In this document: positions 1 through 9,040 of the stretch, piece by piece
How the letters are laid out: every line of letters starts with the position of its first letter
Position numbering within the stretch: position 1 is the stretch's first letter
Origin: Paracoccus onubensis
Lineage (GTDB): Bacteria > Pseudomonadota > Alphaproteobacteria > Rhodobacterales > Rhodobacteraceae
Direction: 5' to 3'
DNA: 64,000 nucleotides
Assembly: GCF_003591515.1 (NCBI RefSeq)
Contig: NZ_QZCG01000013.1
Span: 1-64,000 of the forward strand
The notes under the pieces: generated by a model
The model's input: only the letters and a program-made list of their open reading frames with translations
Told to the model about the DNA's origin: nothing
Databases searched by the model: none
Program-made: the position numbers and the translations under genes

Positions 1-620
1 CCCCGCGGCCAGAACAAACCCGCGTTCACCGCCACCGGAACCACCGGCAAACCTGTCGCCGCGCGAATCGTACCAACGCCGTGCTTGTAGCTTCGGCGCT
101 CTCCGGGCCGTGTGCGTGTGCCTTCGGGATAAATGATCAATTGTCCAAGCCCCTCTTCTGCAATCCGCCGATTGATCGTGCTGCCGATGGCGCGCATCGC
201 ATCGCGCCCCCGCGTCCGATCAATCGGGATGCAGCCGACCTTATAGGCATACCAGCCCATGACCGGCACCCGCATCACCTCGCGTTTCATAATGAAATTC
301 CGCTCGGGGACGGCATGTGCGATGGCAAGGATGTCAAGAAAGCACTGATGCTTTGCCGCAACGATACAATCGCCTGTCGGCGGTGTGCCCCGCACCTCGC
401 AAGACACTCCCATATGCAGCTTTGCCGCCCAGAGAACATAGCCGATCCAACCCGTCGCCACCCGGTTCGCGCCAGCCCGGCCATGCCGTATGACCCGCAA
501 GATACCAACGGCCCCCATCAGCAGAGTCGCCACACTTACATGCAGATAGAACAGCGCATTCTGCAGATATTGCCACGGCCCCAACCTCCCCGGCACGGGG
601 GAATCGGCATGGCGACTCAT
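1..620 (-). CDS. plsC: 1-acyl-sn-glycerol-3-phosphate acyltransferase (partial, 3' end outside window)
   Basis: This enzyme acylates lysophosphatidic acid to phosphatidic acid at the inner membrane, the second acylation in phospholipid synthesis. The 206 visible codons read through to the left edge without a stop. They show a hydrophobic N-terminal segment at about residues 20-42, the HX4D catalytic motif as HQCFLD at 91-96, the substrate motif YPEGTR at 164-169 and VPVAVN near 194-199, all in the family order. The ATG at 620 overlaps the ftsX stop as ATGA, so the gene is probably translationally coupled behind ftsE-ftsX. The C terminus is missing only because the window ends. Identity is firm from the motifs; acyl-chain preference cannot be read. 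Confidence 0.93.
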   Translation of the reverse strand, partial: MSRHADSPVPGRLGPWQYLQNALFYLHVSVATLLMGAVGILRVIRHGRAGANRVATGWIGYVLWAAKLHMGVSCEVRGTPPTGDCIVAAKHQCFLDILAIAHAVPERNFIMKREVMRVPVMGWYAYKVGCIPIDRTRGRDAMRAIGSTINRRIAEEGLGQLIIYPEGTRTRPGERRSYKHGVGTIRAATGLPVVPVAVNAGLFWPR

Positions 621-1546
621 CTGACCGATTCCAGCATTTTCAGCGCCGCCCAGCGGGTTGCGAAGAAACCCACCACGGCCGCCACCAGCGGAACAAGAAA
701 CGGCAAAAGCCAGCTCCAGCCCGAAAAGCCAAGCCCGGTCAGAAAGCCTCCCGCCGCCTGCATATCGGGCAGCAGAGCAATCGCCGCCATGCCCAGCACG
801 GTGCCGACGGCCGCGCCAATTGCCGCCCGATGGGTAAAGCGGCGCACAAAGGCGATGGCAATGGTGATGTCACGCGCTCCGATCAGCCGCAGGACCTGTA
901 TCACCTGGCCATTCGCAGCCAGTGCCGCCTTTGCGGCCAGGGTGATCATCGCCGCCGAGGCAGCCGTGATCAGCACCAGTGAGATGATGCCCAGCACCTG
1001 CAACCGGTTCGCAGCCGAAACCAGGGGGCGGCGCCATTCCGTATGATCATCCAGCACCGCGCCGGGTGCCTCACCCTCCAATCGAAGCCGAAGACCCTCG
1101 GCATCGAAATCCGTGCCCGTAATCGGCAATTCGATCAGATCTGGCACCGGCAGCGCGTCGATCGGCATATCCGGGCCGAACCACGGCGTCAGCAATGCCC
1201 CCACCTCATCCTGATCCAGAAGCCGGGGCTGCCCCGCGCCGGGTGTCGTCTGAAGGATGTCCAGCACGGATTGCGTCAAAGCCTCCTGTTCTTGCTGCTG
1301 ACCGCTGACCCGAACAGTCACCGATTGGGAAAGTTCGGACGCCCATCGATCGGCAAGACGTTCGGTCGCAAGTGCAAGCGCAAGCGCGAAAACTGCCAGA
1401 AACGCCATGGCCCCGGCGGAAAACAACGTCAGATGCGCGGTAAAGCCTGTCGGCGGCACGATACGGTTCGCCGCACCTCCGTCACGCCCGATCAAGCCCT
1501 GCCACAGTGCCTTGAGTTTCAGCGCTCGGAATTCGCTCTGCCTCAC
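617..1546 (-). CDS. ftsX: Cell division ABC transporter permease FtsX
   Basis: FtsX is the membrane half of the FtsEX complex, which links the divisome to activation of peptidoglycan hydrolases outside the membrane. The 309-residue protein has the FtsX layout: a cytoplasmic start, a first membrane helix at about 40-62, a large periplasmic loop at about 65-170, and three more helices in the C-terminal FtsX/MacB-type permease domain at about 180-300. The length suits the family. Its start overlaps the ftsE stop by 4 bases and its stop overlaps the plsC start by 4 bases. I recognise it both from this topology and from the ftsE partner. Confidence 0.92.
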   Translation of the reverse strand: MRQSEFRALKLKALWQGLIGRDGGAANRIVPPTGFTAHLTLFSAGAMAFLAVFALALALATERLADRWASELSQSVTVRVSGQQQEQEALTQSVLDILQTTPGAGQPRLLDQDEVGALLTPWFGPDMPIDALPVPDLIELPITGTDFDAEGLRLRLEGEAPGAVLDDHTEWRRPLVSAANRLQVLGIISLVLITAASAAMITLAAKAALAANGQVIQVLRLIGARDITIAIAFVRRFTHRAAIGAAVGTVLGMAAIALLPDMQAAGGFLTGLGFSGWSWLLPFLVPLVAAVVGFFATRWAALKMLESVR

Positions 1547-2217
1547 AGTTCCGCCCCCGCAAGTTGCAACCCACCGCCCGCGATCCGCAGGACTCGTGCC
1601 GAGACCTGCGCCTTGACGGCACGTATGAGATTCAGGTCATGGGTGGCGACCAGCACTGCCTTGCCGGTCTTGTTCAATTCCACAAGCAACTGCATCAACC
1701 GCATCGACATGTCCCAATCCAGATTGCCCGTCGGCTCATCCGCAAGCACGACATCGGGCGACAGGATGACCGCCCGCGCGAGCGCCGCCCTCTGTCGCTC
1801 GCCGCCCGAGAGGGAGGGCGGCAAAGCCCGGGCATGTTGCGAAAGCTGGACCCAGCCCAGAAGATCGCGCATCGCCTCGATATCCGCGGGCTGCCCGGAA
1901 ACGCTTAACGGCAGGGCAACATTTTCCGCGACAGGCAGATGGTCCAGAAACTGGGTATCCTGATGCACCACGCCCACCCGGCGGCGCAGCATGGCGATGC
2001 CGTCACGCGAAAGCCCTGCGACGTCTTGCCCGAAAACGCTCAGCTTCCCGCTGCTGGGCAGCAGATCGGCGTAACACAGCCGCAGAAGCGTGGTCTTGCC
2101 CGATCCCGAGGGACCCGTCAGGAAATGGAACATGCCCGGCTGCAAGCTCATCGTCATTCCCGACAACAGTTCGGAGCCCGCGCGATAGCCAAAGCTCACA
2201 TCCTGCATCTCGATCAA
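1543..2217 (-). CDS. ftsE: Cell division ATP-binding protein FtsE
   Basis: FtsE is the cytoplasmic ATPase of FtsEX. The sequence shows Walker A GPSGSGKT at about residues 35-42, the ABC signature LSGGERQR, Walker B VVLADEPTG and the switch histidine in ATHD. I chose the TTG at 2217. It gives the canonical N terminus MIEMQDVSFGY and a normal length of 224 residues, and AGGAG lies about 7 bases upstream. A longer reading from 2487 would run across the divergent zinc-ribbon gene and is not credible. The gene heads a coupled ftsE-ftsX-plsC operon. The TTG start is an inference from the ribosome site and family alignment. Confidence 0.93.
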   Translation of the reverse strand: MIEMQDVSFGYRAGSELLSGMTMSLQPGMFHFLTGPSGSGKTTLLRLCYADLLPSSGKLSVFGQDVAGLSRDGIAMLRRRVGVVHQDTQFLDHLPVAENVALPLSVSGQPADIEAMRDLLGWVQLSQHARALPPSLSGGERQRAALARAVILSPDVVLADEPTGNLDWDMSMRLMQLLVELNKTGKAVLVATHDLNLIRAVKAQVSARVLRIAGGGLQLAGAEL

Positions 2218-2250
2218 GCGCACTCTCCTGTATCTGTCCCTCAGCGCGGC

Positions 2251-2279
2251 TTGGAAGCCAGCCCCGCGCTTGATAGAAC
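2251..2279 (+). promoter_or_regulatory. Candidate sigma70 promoter for the zinc-ribbon gene
   Basis: TTGGAA at 2251-2256 and TAGAAC at 2274-2279 are separated by 17 bases. Each hexamer matches 4 of 6 consensus positions. It lies in the 90-bp divergent gap and would start transcription about 20 bases before the ATG at 2308. It is supported by pattern only. Confidence 0.35.
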
Positions 2280-2307
2280 AGGCAGACGACGAATGCGAGA
2301 GGGCGAC

Positions 2308-3093
2308 ATGGGTGAAATAAGGCTGCAATGTCCGGAATGCGGAACCGAGTACCACCTGCCCGAAGGAGTGATCCCAAAGGAGGGCCGGCAAGTCGAATGC
2401 ACGTCTTGCGATCATGTCTGGCTGGCCATTGCGGAAAAACGCGACTCTCCAGACAGTTCCGAAGACATGACCGTCAGCACCGGACAATTGGATGAAGGCG
2501 ATAAATCAGGCATTATCCGCTATGCCGCGCCGCGTGGCTCCGATTCCGGCGAAACGGAAGCGGTCAATCCATCCGGCGATTTCGAAACGCCCCCACTGGC
2601 TCGCCGTATCCCCGAAAGCGTTCTGAATATCCTGCGCGAAGAGGTCGAATTCGAAAGGCGTGCCCGTCGGGCGGAGATCACGGAAAATTCATCAGATCAG
2701 CCGGATCACGACTGGCCCGCCACAACCATAACCGATGCTGGCCCCACCCCGGATATCCGCGATCTTCCTCACAGCATCCCGCTTGACGACCCGCAGCCGG
2801 AACAGCTGCCTGAACCCGTTGCTCCATCCGCCGGGATTGCGGCCATCTCCACCGCTCCGGCCGAGTCTGGCGGGACAACCATCGCAAGAAAACGCGCGCA
2901 GAATGGTGGTTATCTCACCGGGTTCGGAACCGCATTGGCTGTCGCCGCTGTGGCTTTCGGGCTTTATGTCATTGCACCGGATTTCGCGGATAATGATCGT
3001 TTCGGCGCACAGCTTTCACAATACCGCGAAATGGTCGATACCGGACGGGACTGGCTTCAGACCCAGACGTCCAGGCTGACACAAAGCAATTGA
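2308..3093 (+). CDS. MJ0042-type zinc-ribbon protein with one C-terminal membrane helix
   Basis: The function is not established. The first 40 residues form a zinc ribbon with CPEC and, 24 residues on, CTSC, as in the MJ0042/zinc_ribbon_4 family. A long acidic and proline-rich linker follows (about 45-205), then one membrane helix at about 210-232 and a short tail. I chose the ATG at 2308, which has GAGAGGG just upstream and places the ribbon at the very N terminus; an ATG at 2293 would add five residues. The protein is 261 residues long. It is divergent from ftsE, and I recall this neighbour next to ftsEX in relatives. A membrane-tethered regulatory role is a guess. Confidence 0.8.
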   Translation: MGEIRLQCPECGTEYHLPEGVIPKEGRQVECTSCDHVWLAIAEKRDSPDSSEDMTVSTGQLDEGDKSGIIRYAAPRGSDSGETEAVNPSGDFETPPLARRIPESVLNILREEVEFERRARRAEITENSSDQPDHDWPATTITDAGPTPDIRDLPHSIPLDDPQPEQLPEPVAPSAGIAAISTAPAESGGTTIARKRAQNGGYLTGFGTALAVAAVAFGLYVIAPDFADNDRFGAQLSQYREMVDTGRDWLQTQTSRLTQSN

Positions 3094-3118
3094 TCCGGCG
3101 TCAATCGGGCCGCCCGGA

Positions 3119-5680
3119 TTAGAATCGATCCAGCAACCGCTCCAGATAATCCCGCTCGGCGCGCGGCCGTTCCTGATCGCCGCTGCGGCGCCGGATTTCA
3201 TCAAGCAGGCTACGCGCCCGCGCCGCCGGATCGATGTCGCCCTCCGCCAGACGACCATCGGGCGTGGTGACGTTCCCGTTACTTGATTGCTCACGCCCGA
3301 GCGGATCCAGCATGCTTTGTCCCTGGCGGGAATCGGATTGACCACTTCGCCTCTGCTCACCCTCTGGCGCAGCGGATTGCGATCCCGACCCTTCCTGACC
3401 ACGATCCGAATCGTCCCCTGTACGCCGCTGCTCGTCTTGCCCAAGCATATCGCCCAGGGCGCGCATCCCCTCCCGCATGGACTGGATCGCATCGGCCTGC
3501 CGCTGCATCGCCCCGCCCGGATCGCCATTGCGCAAAGATTCCTCGGCATCTTCCATGGCACGACCGGCATCATCCAGACGCTGGCGCGCGTCGTCCCCCT
3601 GCTGCGTTCCTTCGCCCGGCAGAAGACCACGTTGCTGGCCCAGTTCCTCGCGCAATTCACGCTGACGCTGCGCCAGTTCTTCCGAATTACCCGAGGATTC
3701 CCCCTCGCCCTGACCGAATTGCTCCTGCATCTCGCGGAAGGCTTCGTCGGACAGGCGCTGCTGCTCACGCAAAGTATCTGCAAGACCATTCATCGAGCGA
3801 TTGCCCTGCCCGTCCGACGACCCGTTCGGATCCCCGTCATTCGTGACTTGCAGATTTTCCATCATGCGGTTGAACTGTTCCAGCAATTGCTGGGCTTCCG
3901 CCATACGGCCCTCATTCATGAGCCGCTGGATCTCATCCATCATCTGCTGGATCTGATCGCCGGTGATCTGCTGCCGTTCCTGATTCTTGGTGAATCTTTC
4001 CGCCGGATCGGCTTTCCCCTGCTCGGCCAGCATCTGGGTATAGGCGTCGGTCGCCTCTTTCAGCTCATTCATCAGCCGCTGGACCTCGTCCGGGCTGGCG
4101 CCATTGCGGATCGCTTCGGACAGCTTTTCCTGCGCCTGCTTCATTCGCTCCAAGGCATCGGCCAGCCCGCCATCCTCAAGCTGCACCGCCGCTTTCCATA
4201 AAGCCTCGGCCAGCTTGTCACGCTCGGCCTCATCCAGTGGTCCGGCTTCCAGAATCCTGACCGCGCCGCGCAATTGCAAGTATAGCCCCTCTTCCACAAA
4301 GCCCTGAGGCTGCCAGGTCACGGCACGCAATATTTCGGCACTGCGTTTCGCATTCTCTCGCGACCACAGCAGATCGCGGCGAATCTCGATCAGGGCCGCA
4401 GCCAGCGGATCGAAGAACCGCCGTCCCGGCAGCACCATCGACTCCGGCTCGGCCGTTCCCTCCTGCCCGATCCCATCGACGGCCTGCAAGCTCAGGCGAA
4501 CAGGCAGATTGGCCCATGGGTGGCGCGAGAGATCCTCGACCAGTTGCCCGCTCATCCGGGACGGATCCGCTGAACGCGGAAGAGGAAGTTCAAGCGCGAT
4601 GGCTTCGCGTGGCTCGGGCTCGGCAGCCAAACCATATTGCCGCGACACATTTTCTATATCCAGCGATATCAGAGCTTTGGCGGAAACAACTCCATGATCG
4701 TCCTCGGCCTCGAAAGGCTGAACCATACGGCCATCGGCGCGCCGGGATGCGGAATCGCCTGCACGAATGACCGGCGGCTGATCCGGCAGAATGGTAACGT
4801 CGAAACGCCGCCCGGCAATCTCGAAGGTGCCGGATTTTTCCGCCGTGATGTCACCGGCTCGAATTTCATCCCCCAACGCCGCTCCGATATCCTGTGTAAC
4901 CTGTGACTCCTCATCATACAGGCGGAAGCTGATCACCGAGCCCTTGGGCAATGTCAGCATTTCGCCCTCGGGCAGCGCGTTCAGGTAGATCGTCGGACGA
5001 CGGGTATAATCGGGCGGTTTGGCCCAGCCTTCCCATGTCGGGCCGCTTGCCATACCGTCCGCCTGCCCGGCCGGGCGGCTGATCGTCGCTGCAAGGGCCG
5101 AGATCCCCTGCCCCATCTGCTCGGTACCGCCGAAGATCAGCGCCATGACCAAAGCGACCAGGGCGGCAAGCCGCAGCGCGTAGGGATCGCGCCGTGTCAG
5201 CCCTGCATCGGGGCGTACCGCCCGCGCCACCGCCGCCCGTTCCTGCATCTGCGTCAGATGCGCCTGCCAAAGCTCCCCCTCGCCGCCGATCGCGGCCCGA
5301 TCCCGCAATGCGGTCAGAGGACGTCCGGGCAAGGTCCGGTCCAGCCGCTCGACTGCCTCGGTTTCGCGCACATGCCGATATCGCAGCCCGCCCCAGATCG
5401 CGGCAGCCAGCAAGGCGATCAGCGCGCCCCCCACCAGCCAAAGCAGGCCCGGAACCGGCATAGCCGCCACACCCCCAAAGGCGAAGACCGCGAAGAAACA
5501 GGCCAGCAGCCCGGCCAGAGGCCAGAAGGCGCGTGCCGCCCGCTCCCATATCATGCCAAGCCGGGTCAGGCGCAAAGCGCGGCCGATCCGACCTTTCTTC
5601 TTCATCCAAATATCCCGGGGGTCCGCGGGCAGCGCCCCCGCCTTGGTTCTTTCTTGCTTCCTGTGACGCCTCAGAGCCAT
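3119..5680 (-). CDS. DUF4175 / TIGR02302 family membrane protein
   Basis: This is a large alphaproteobacterial protein of unknown function, 853 residues from the ATG at 5680. Two closely spaced membrane helices lie at about 50-95 and another at about 172-190. An extracytoplasmic-looking region follows, then a long stretch rich in Gln, Glu, Arg and Asp (about 480-800) that is probably coiled coil and low complexity. It belongs to the lysA operon, and its start overlaps the lysA stop by 10 bases. The start is uncertain: codons 9-31 are contributed by a dispersed intergenic repeat, and an ATG at 5605 inside that repeat would give 828 residues, beginning just before the first conserved hydrophobic part. 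The family call rests on overall architecture. Confidence 0.82.
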   Translation of the reverse strand: MALRRHRKQERTKAGALPADPRDIWMKKKGRIGRALRLTRLGMIWERAARAFWPLAGLLACFFAVFAFGGVAAMPVPGLLWLVGGALIALLAAAIWGGLRYRHVRETEAVERLDRTLPGRPLTALRDRAAIGGEGELWQAHLTQMQERAAVARAVRPDAGLTRRDPYALRLAALVALVMALIFGGTEQMGQGISALAATISRPAGQADGMASGPTWEGWAKPPDYTRRPTIYLNALPEGEMLTLPKGSVISFRLYDEESQVTQDIGAALGDEIRAGDITAEKSGTFEIAGRRFDVTILPDQPPVIRAGDSASRRADGRMVQPFEAEDDHGVVSAKALISLDIENVSRQYGLAAEPEPREAIALELPLPRSADPSRMSGQLVEDLSRHPWANLPVRLSLQAVDGIGQEGTAEPESMVLPGRRFFDPLAAALIEIRRDLLWSRENAKRSAEILRAVTWQPQGFVEEGLYLQLRGAVRILEAGPLDEAERDKLAEALWKAAVQLEDGGLADALERMKQAQEKLSEAIRNGASPDEVQRLMNELKEATDAYTQMLAEQGKADPAERFTKNQERQQITGDQIQQMMDEIQRLMNEGRMAEAQQLLEQFNRMMENLQVTNDGDPNGSSDGQGNRSMNGLADTLREQQRLSDEAFREMQEQFGQGEGESSGNSEELAQRQRELREELGQQRGLLPGEGTQQGDDARQRLDDAGRAMEDAEESLRNGDPGGAMQRQADAIQSMREGMRALGDMLGQDEQRRTGDDSDRGQEGSGSQSAAPEGEQRRSGQSDSRQGQSMLDPLGREQSSNGNVTTPDGRLAEGDIDPAARARSLLDEIRRRSGDQERPRAERDYLERLLDRF
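5592..5641 (-). repeat. Dispersed Rhodobacteraceae-type intergenic repeat, copy A
   Basis: Read on the minus strand, this has a G-run/C-run hairpin (GGGGGCGCTGCCC), a short spacer, CCCGGGATATTT and an A/G tract GATGAAGAAGAAA. Copies at 48773-48848 and 53507-53566 share the same order of blocks. This copy lies inside the apparent 5' coding part of the DUF4175 gene. Mobility is not shown. Confidence 0.6.
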
Positions 5681-6936
5681 GAGGGGATGCTATCGCGCGC
5701 CAGCATTTCCTCAAATGTCGGTCTTGCCCTGATGACGGCGAATTGATCGCCTTTCACCAGTACCTCAGGGACCAGAGGGCGCGAATTATATTCCGATGCC
5801 ATCACCGCCCCATAGGCTCCGGCAGAACGGAATGCGACCAGATCGCCCCCGGCCAAAGCCGGAAGCTCAACCCCTTTCCGGAAGGTATCGCCAGTTTCGC
5901 AGATCGGCCCGACCACGTCGAAGGCCTGCAATTCCTCGCCCAAAGCGGGCTCCGCAACCGGTACGATATCGTGATAGGCGCTATACATCGCCGGACGCAG
6001 CAGGTCGTTCATGGCGGCATCCACGATCAGGAAATCCCGCCCCTCGCCCTCTTTCAGATAAATCACGCTCGCCAGCAGAATTCCGGCATTGCCGACGATG
6101 TTCCGTCCCGGCTCGATCTCGATCTCGCAACCCAGATCGCCCACCGTCTCGCGAATCACCTGCCCGAATTCAATGGGCAGCGGCGGAGCGTTATTGTCGC
6201 GGCGATAGGGGATCCCCAGCCCACCCCCAAGATCCAGCCGGGAAATCGCGTGGCCATCGGCCCGCAGAACGCGAGTCAGTTCCGCGACCTTTCCGTAAGC
6301 CTGACGATAAGGTTCCAGATCGGTCAGTTGGCTGCCGATATGCACGTCGACGCCCAGCACCCGCAGCCCGGGAAGCTCTGCCGCCTCGGCATAGACCTGC
6401 CGCGCCCTGGCAATCGGGATCCCGAACTTGTTTTCCGATTTTCCGGTGGCGATCTTCTCATGCGTTTTTGCATCCACATCCGGATTCACCCGAATGGCTA
6501 CGGGCACCTCGGCCCCCATCGATACGGCAAGCTCGGACAAGGCCCGCATCTCGGGTTCGCTCTCGATATTGAACTGACGGATACCGCCTTCGATGGCCTG
6601 CCGCATCTCGATCAGGGTCTTGCCCACGCCCGAGAACACGATCCGTTCACCCGGCACGCCCGCTGCCCGGGCGCGCGCATATTCTCCCCCCGAGACGACA
6701 TCCATGCCCGCGCCCAGATCACCCATCAGTTTCAGCACGGCAAGATTGGAATTCGCCTTGACCGCAAAACAGACAAGGTGATCGGTCCAGTCCAGCGCCT
6801 GCCGGAACAGGCCGAAATGCCGGGTCAGGGTCGCGGTGGAATAAACATAGACCGGCGTGCCGACCTGTTCCGCAATCCGGTGCAGCGGCACCTCTTCGGC
6901 ATGGAGTTCGCCGTCATGATAGTTGAAATGATCCAT
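5671..6936 (-). CDS. lysA: Diaminopimelate decarboxylase
   Basis: LysA is a PLP enzyme that decarboxylates meso-diaminopimelate to L-lysine, the last step of lysine synthesis. The 421-residue protein has the fold type III pattern: VCFAVKANSN with the PLP lysine near residue 57, the HIGSQ motif, a glycine-rich phosphate loop (DLGGGLGIPY), EPGRNIVGNAG and the CETGDTF active-site cysteine segment. I start it at the ATG at 6936 because the last base of the upstream lipoprotein stop is the first base of this ATG (TGATG). An in-frame extension to 7206 would run through that gene and into argH. It is the third gene of argH-lptM-lysA. Confidence 0.95.
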   Translation of the reverse strand: MDHFNYHDGELHAEEVPLHRIAEQVGTPVYVYSTATLTRHFGLFRQALDWTDHLVCFAVKANSNLAVLKLMGDLGAGMDVVSGGEYARARAAGVPGERIVFSGVGKTLIEMRQAIEGGIRQFNIESEPEMRALSELAVSMGAEVPVAIRVNPDVDAKTHEKIATGKSENKFGIPIARARQVYAEAAELPGLRVLGVDVHIGSQLTDLEPYRQAYGKVAELTRVLRADGHAISRLDLGGGLGIPYRRDNNAPPLPIEFGQVIRETVGDLGCEIEIEPGRNIVGNAGILLASVIYLKEGEGRDFLIVDAAMNDLLRPAMYSAYHDIVPVAEPALGEELQAFDVVGPICETGDTFRKGVELPALAGGDLVAFRSAGAYGAVMASEYNSRPLVPEVLVKGDQFAVIRARPTFEEMLARDSIPSWL

Positions 6937-7076
6937 CAGAGATCTGTGACCGTGCCAACCGTTGCATAACCGGACACCGTCACGCCCGAATGTGATTGCG
7001 CGGCCGGTCTTTCGGGCGGGCCGTCCACCCCGCAGGCAGCGACTGCGGCAATCGCCAGAAATGCCAGGATTCTCAT
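6936..7076 (-). CDS. lptM: Small LptM/YifL-like lipoprotein
   Basis: This short gene of 46 residues is easily missed. Its start overlaps the argH stop as ATGA, and its stop shares one base with the lysA start. The product begins [15 protein letters not shown], a signal peptide with lipobox VAAC and the lipidated cysteine at residue 15. A short mature part follows that is rich in Pro, Ala and Gly. Such lipoproteins are common between argH and lysA; in E. coli the homologue LptM (YifL) helps LptD mature in the outer membrane. That role is inferred here from size, lipobox and position, since the mature part is too short for a strong family match. Confidence 0.78.
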   Translation of the reverse strand: MRILAFLAIAAVAACGVDGPPERPAAQSHSGVTVSGYATVGTVTDL

Positions 7077-8470
7077 GCCAGTTTCTCCTTCCAGCGTGCA
7101 ATTTGCGCCCGCACCTGATCGGGGGCCGTCCCGCCATAGCTTTGACGCGAGGCGACCGAATTGTGAACACCCAAAACGGAATAGACCGATTGGTTGATCC
7201 CGGCATGAACAGACTGCATCTCGGTCAGCGACAAATCATCAAGATCGCAGCCCTTCGCTTCGGCCATTGCCACCAGTGAACCGGTGACATGATGCGCATC
7301 GCGAAACGGCAAACCGGCCTCGCGCACCAGCCAGTCGGCAAGATCGGTCGCGGTCGAGAAACCGCTTGATGCCGCCGCCTCCATGTTCGCGCGATTGGCG
7401 GTCAGGTCGGAAAGCATCCCGCCCATCGCAGCCAAAGCCAGCAGCAGATGGTCGGCAGCATCAAAGACCTGTTCCTTGTCTTCCTGCATGTCCTTGGAAT
7501 AGGCGAGCGGAAGCCCTTTCATCACCGTGAACAGTGCCACCGTCGCGCCCAGAATCCGCCCGATCTTGGCGCGGATCAGTTCGGCGGCATCCGGGTTGCG
7601 CTTTTGCGGCATGATGCTGGAACCGGTAGACCACTTGTCCGACATCGACACAAAGCGGAACTGCGCCGAGGACCAGATCACCAGCTCCTCCGCCAGGCGC
7701 GACAGATGAACGGCGCAGATCGACGACGCCGACAGGAATTCCAGCGCGAAATCCCGGTCGCTCACCGCATCGAGGCTGTTGGCCATCGGACGGTCGAAGC
7801 CCAGCGCCTTTGCCGTTGCTTCCCGGTCAAGGGGATAGCCGGTACCCGCCAGCGCCGCCGCCCCAAGAGGCGATTCGTTCATCCGGCGACGCGCATCCTC
7901 AAAACGGGACACGTCGCGCCCGAACATTTCGACATAGGCCATCATATGATGGCCCCATGTCACCGGCTGCGCGGTCTGCAGATGGGTAAAGCCGGGCATG
8001 ACCCAATCCGCGCCCGCCTCCGCCTGCGACAAAGCCGCGCGGATCAGCGCGTGCAGCCCCTCGGTCGCGGCATCGCATTGATCGCGCACCCACAGCCGGA
8101 AATCCGTCGCCACCTGATCATTGCGCGAACGCCCGGTATGCAGACGGCCGGCGGGTTCGCCGATCAGATCCTTCAGCCGCGCCTCGACATTCATGTGAAT
8201 ATCCTCAAGCGCGGTGCTGAAAGGAAAATTCCCGGCCTCAATCTCTGACAAGACCGTGAGAAGCCCTTCCCCGATCGCGGTTGCATCGTTATCGCTGATG
8301 ATGCCTTGTGCTGCCAGCATGGCGGCATGGGCCCGGCTGCCCCGGATATCCTGGGCGTAGAGTCGCCGGTCGAATCCGATCGAGGCGTTGATCGCCTCCA
8401 TGATCGCGTCCGGCCCGGAGGCGAAGCGCCCGCCCCACATGCTGTTGGCGGCATCCTTGCGGTCGGTCAT
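7073..8470 (-). CDS. argH: Argininosuccinate lyase
   Basis: ArgH splits argininosuccinate into arginine and fumarate in the last step of arginine synthesis. The 465-residue protein begins MWGGRF a few residues in, carries the substrate motif [11 protein letters not shown], and has the fumarase/aspartase signature [11 protein letters not shown] with its catalytic serine. I chose the ATG at 8470, which has AAGGA 6 bases upstream; an ATG seven codons earlier would overlap the divergent thioredoxin gene. It is the first gene of a minus-strand operon with the lipoprotein, lysA and the DUF4175 gene. Only 21 bases separate its start from that of the opposite gene, so its promoter must lie in or beyond that neighbour. 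Confidence 0.96.
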   Translation of the reverse strand: MTDRKDAANSMWGGRFASGPDAIMEAINASIGFDRRLYAQDIRGSRAHAAMLAAQGIISDNDATAIGEGLLTVLSEIEAGNFPFSTALEDIHMNVEARLKDLIGEPAGRLHTGRSRNDQVATDFRLWVRDQCDAATEGLHALIRAALSQAEAGADWVMPGFTHLQTAQPVTWGHHMMAYVEMFGRDVSRFEDARRRMNESPLGAAALAGTGYPLDREATAKALGFDRPMANSLDAVSDRDFALEFLSASSICAVHLSRLAEELVIWSSAQFRFVSMSDKWSTGSSIMPQKRNPDAAELIRAKIGRILGATVALFTVMKGLPLAYSKDMQEDKEQVFDAADHLLLALAAMGGMLSDLTANRANMEAAASSGFSTATDLADWLVREAGLPFRDAHHVTGSLVAMAEAKGCDLDDLSLTEMQSVHAGINQSVYSVLGVHNSVASRQSYGGTAPDQVRAQIARWKEKLA

Positions 8471-8491
8471 TGTCAGTCCTTCGGAGGTCAA

Positions 8492-9040
8492 ATGCTGCGT
8501 TCCATCCTGCTTTATACGGCACTGGTTTTAGGTGCAAATGGCGCAATCGCCGGAGAAGTCGACTGGCAAGCCGCCAAGGATGGCGGGCTGGTCAAACTGG
8601 TCCCAAGCGAGGATGCCGCACCGCTGCCCGAGACCACATTCGCCGATCCGGATGGCAATGAACACAGTCTTGCCGATTACGAAGGCAAGGTCGTGCTGCT
8701 GAATTTCTGGGCCACATGGTGCGCCCCATGCCGCGAGGAGATGCCCGCGCTGGACGCTCTGCAATCCGAACTCGGCGGCGGGGATTTTCAGGTCGTGACC
8801 ATTGCGACAGGCCGGAATCCACCTGAAAAGATTGATGATTTTTTCAAGGAGACCGGTGTCGAGAACCTTCCCGTTCTGCTGGATCCCAAGCAGAAACTGT
8901 CGCGCGAGATGGGCGTCGTCGGCCTGCCTGTCTCGGTTCTGATCGATCGCAACGGCGTCGAGGTTGCGCGGCTTCTGGGCGATGCGGACTGGTCAGGCGA
9001 GGCCGCGAAAGAGGTTATCCGGCAACTGACAGCGCCCTGA
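8492..9040 (+). CDS. tlpA: TlpA-family thiol:disulfide oxidoreductase
   Basis: This is an exported thioredoxin-fold protein that probably keeps periplasmic cysteines reduced, for example in cytochrome c or oxidase assembly. The 182 residues contain an N-terminal signal or anchor (about 1-20), the fold core [14 protein letters not shown] with the CxxC active site at about 76-79, and a cis-proline segment GLPVS. The start ATG at 8492 has GGAGG 4 bases upstream. It is transcribed divergently from argH across a 21-bp gap, and its 3' end overlaps tag by 26 bases in convergent orientation. The family is clear; the physiological partner is not. Confidence 0.88.
   Translation: MLRSILLYTALVLGANGAIAGEVDWQAAKDGGLVKLVPSEDAAPLPETTFADPDGNEHSLADYEGKVVLLNFWATWCAPCREEMPALDALQSELGGGDFQVVTIATGRNPPEKIDDFFKETGVENLPVLLDPKQKLSREMGVVGLPVSVLIDRNGVEVARLLGDADWSGEAAKEVIRQLTAP

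Noticed and set aside
6937-7206. Longer lysA start extending into argH
   Set aside because: The extension overlaps the lipoprotein gene and argH, and family alignment starts at the ATG at 6936.
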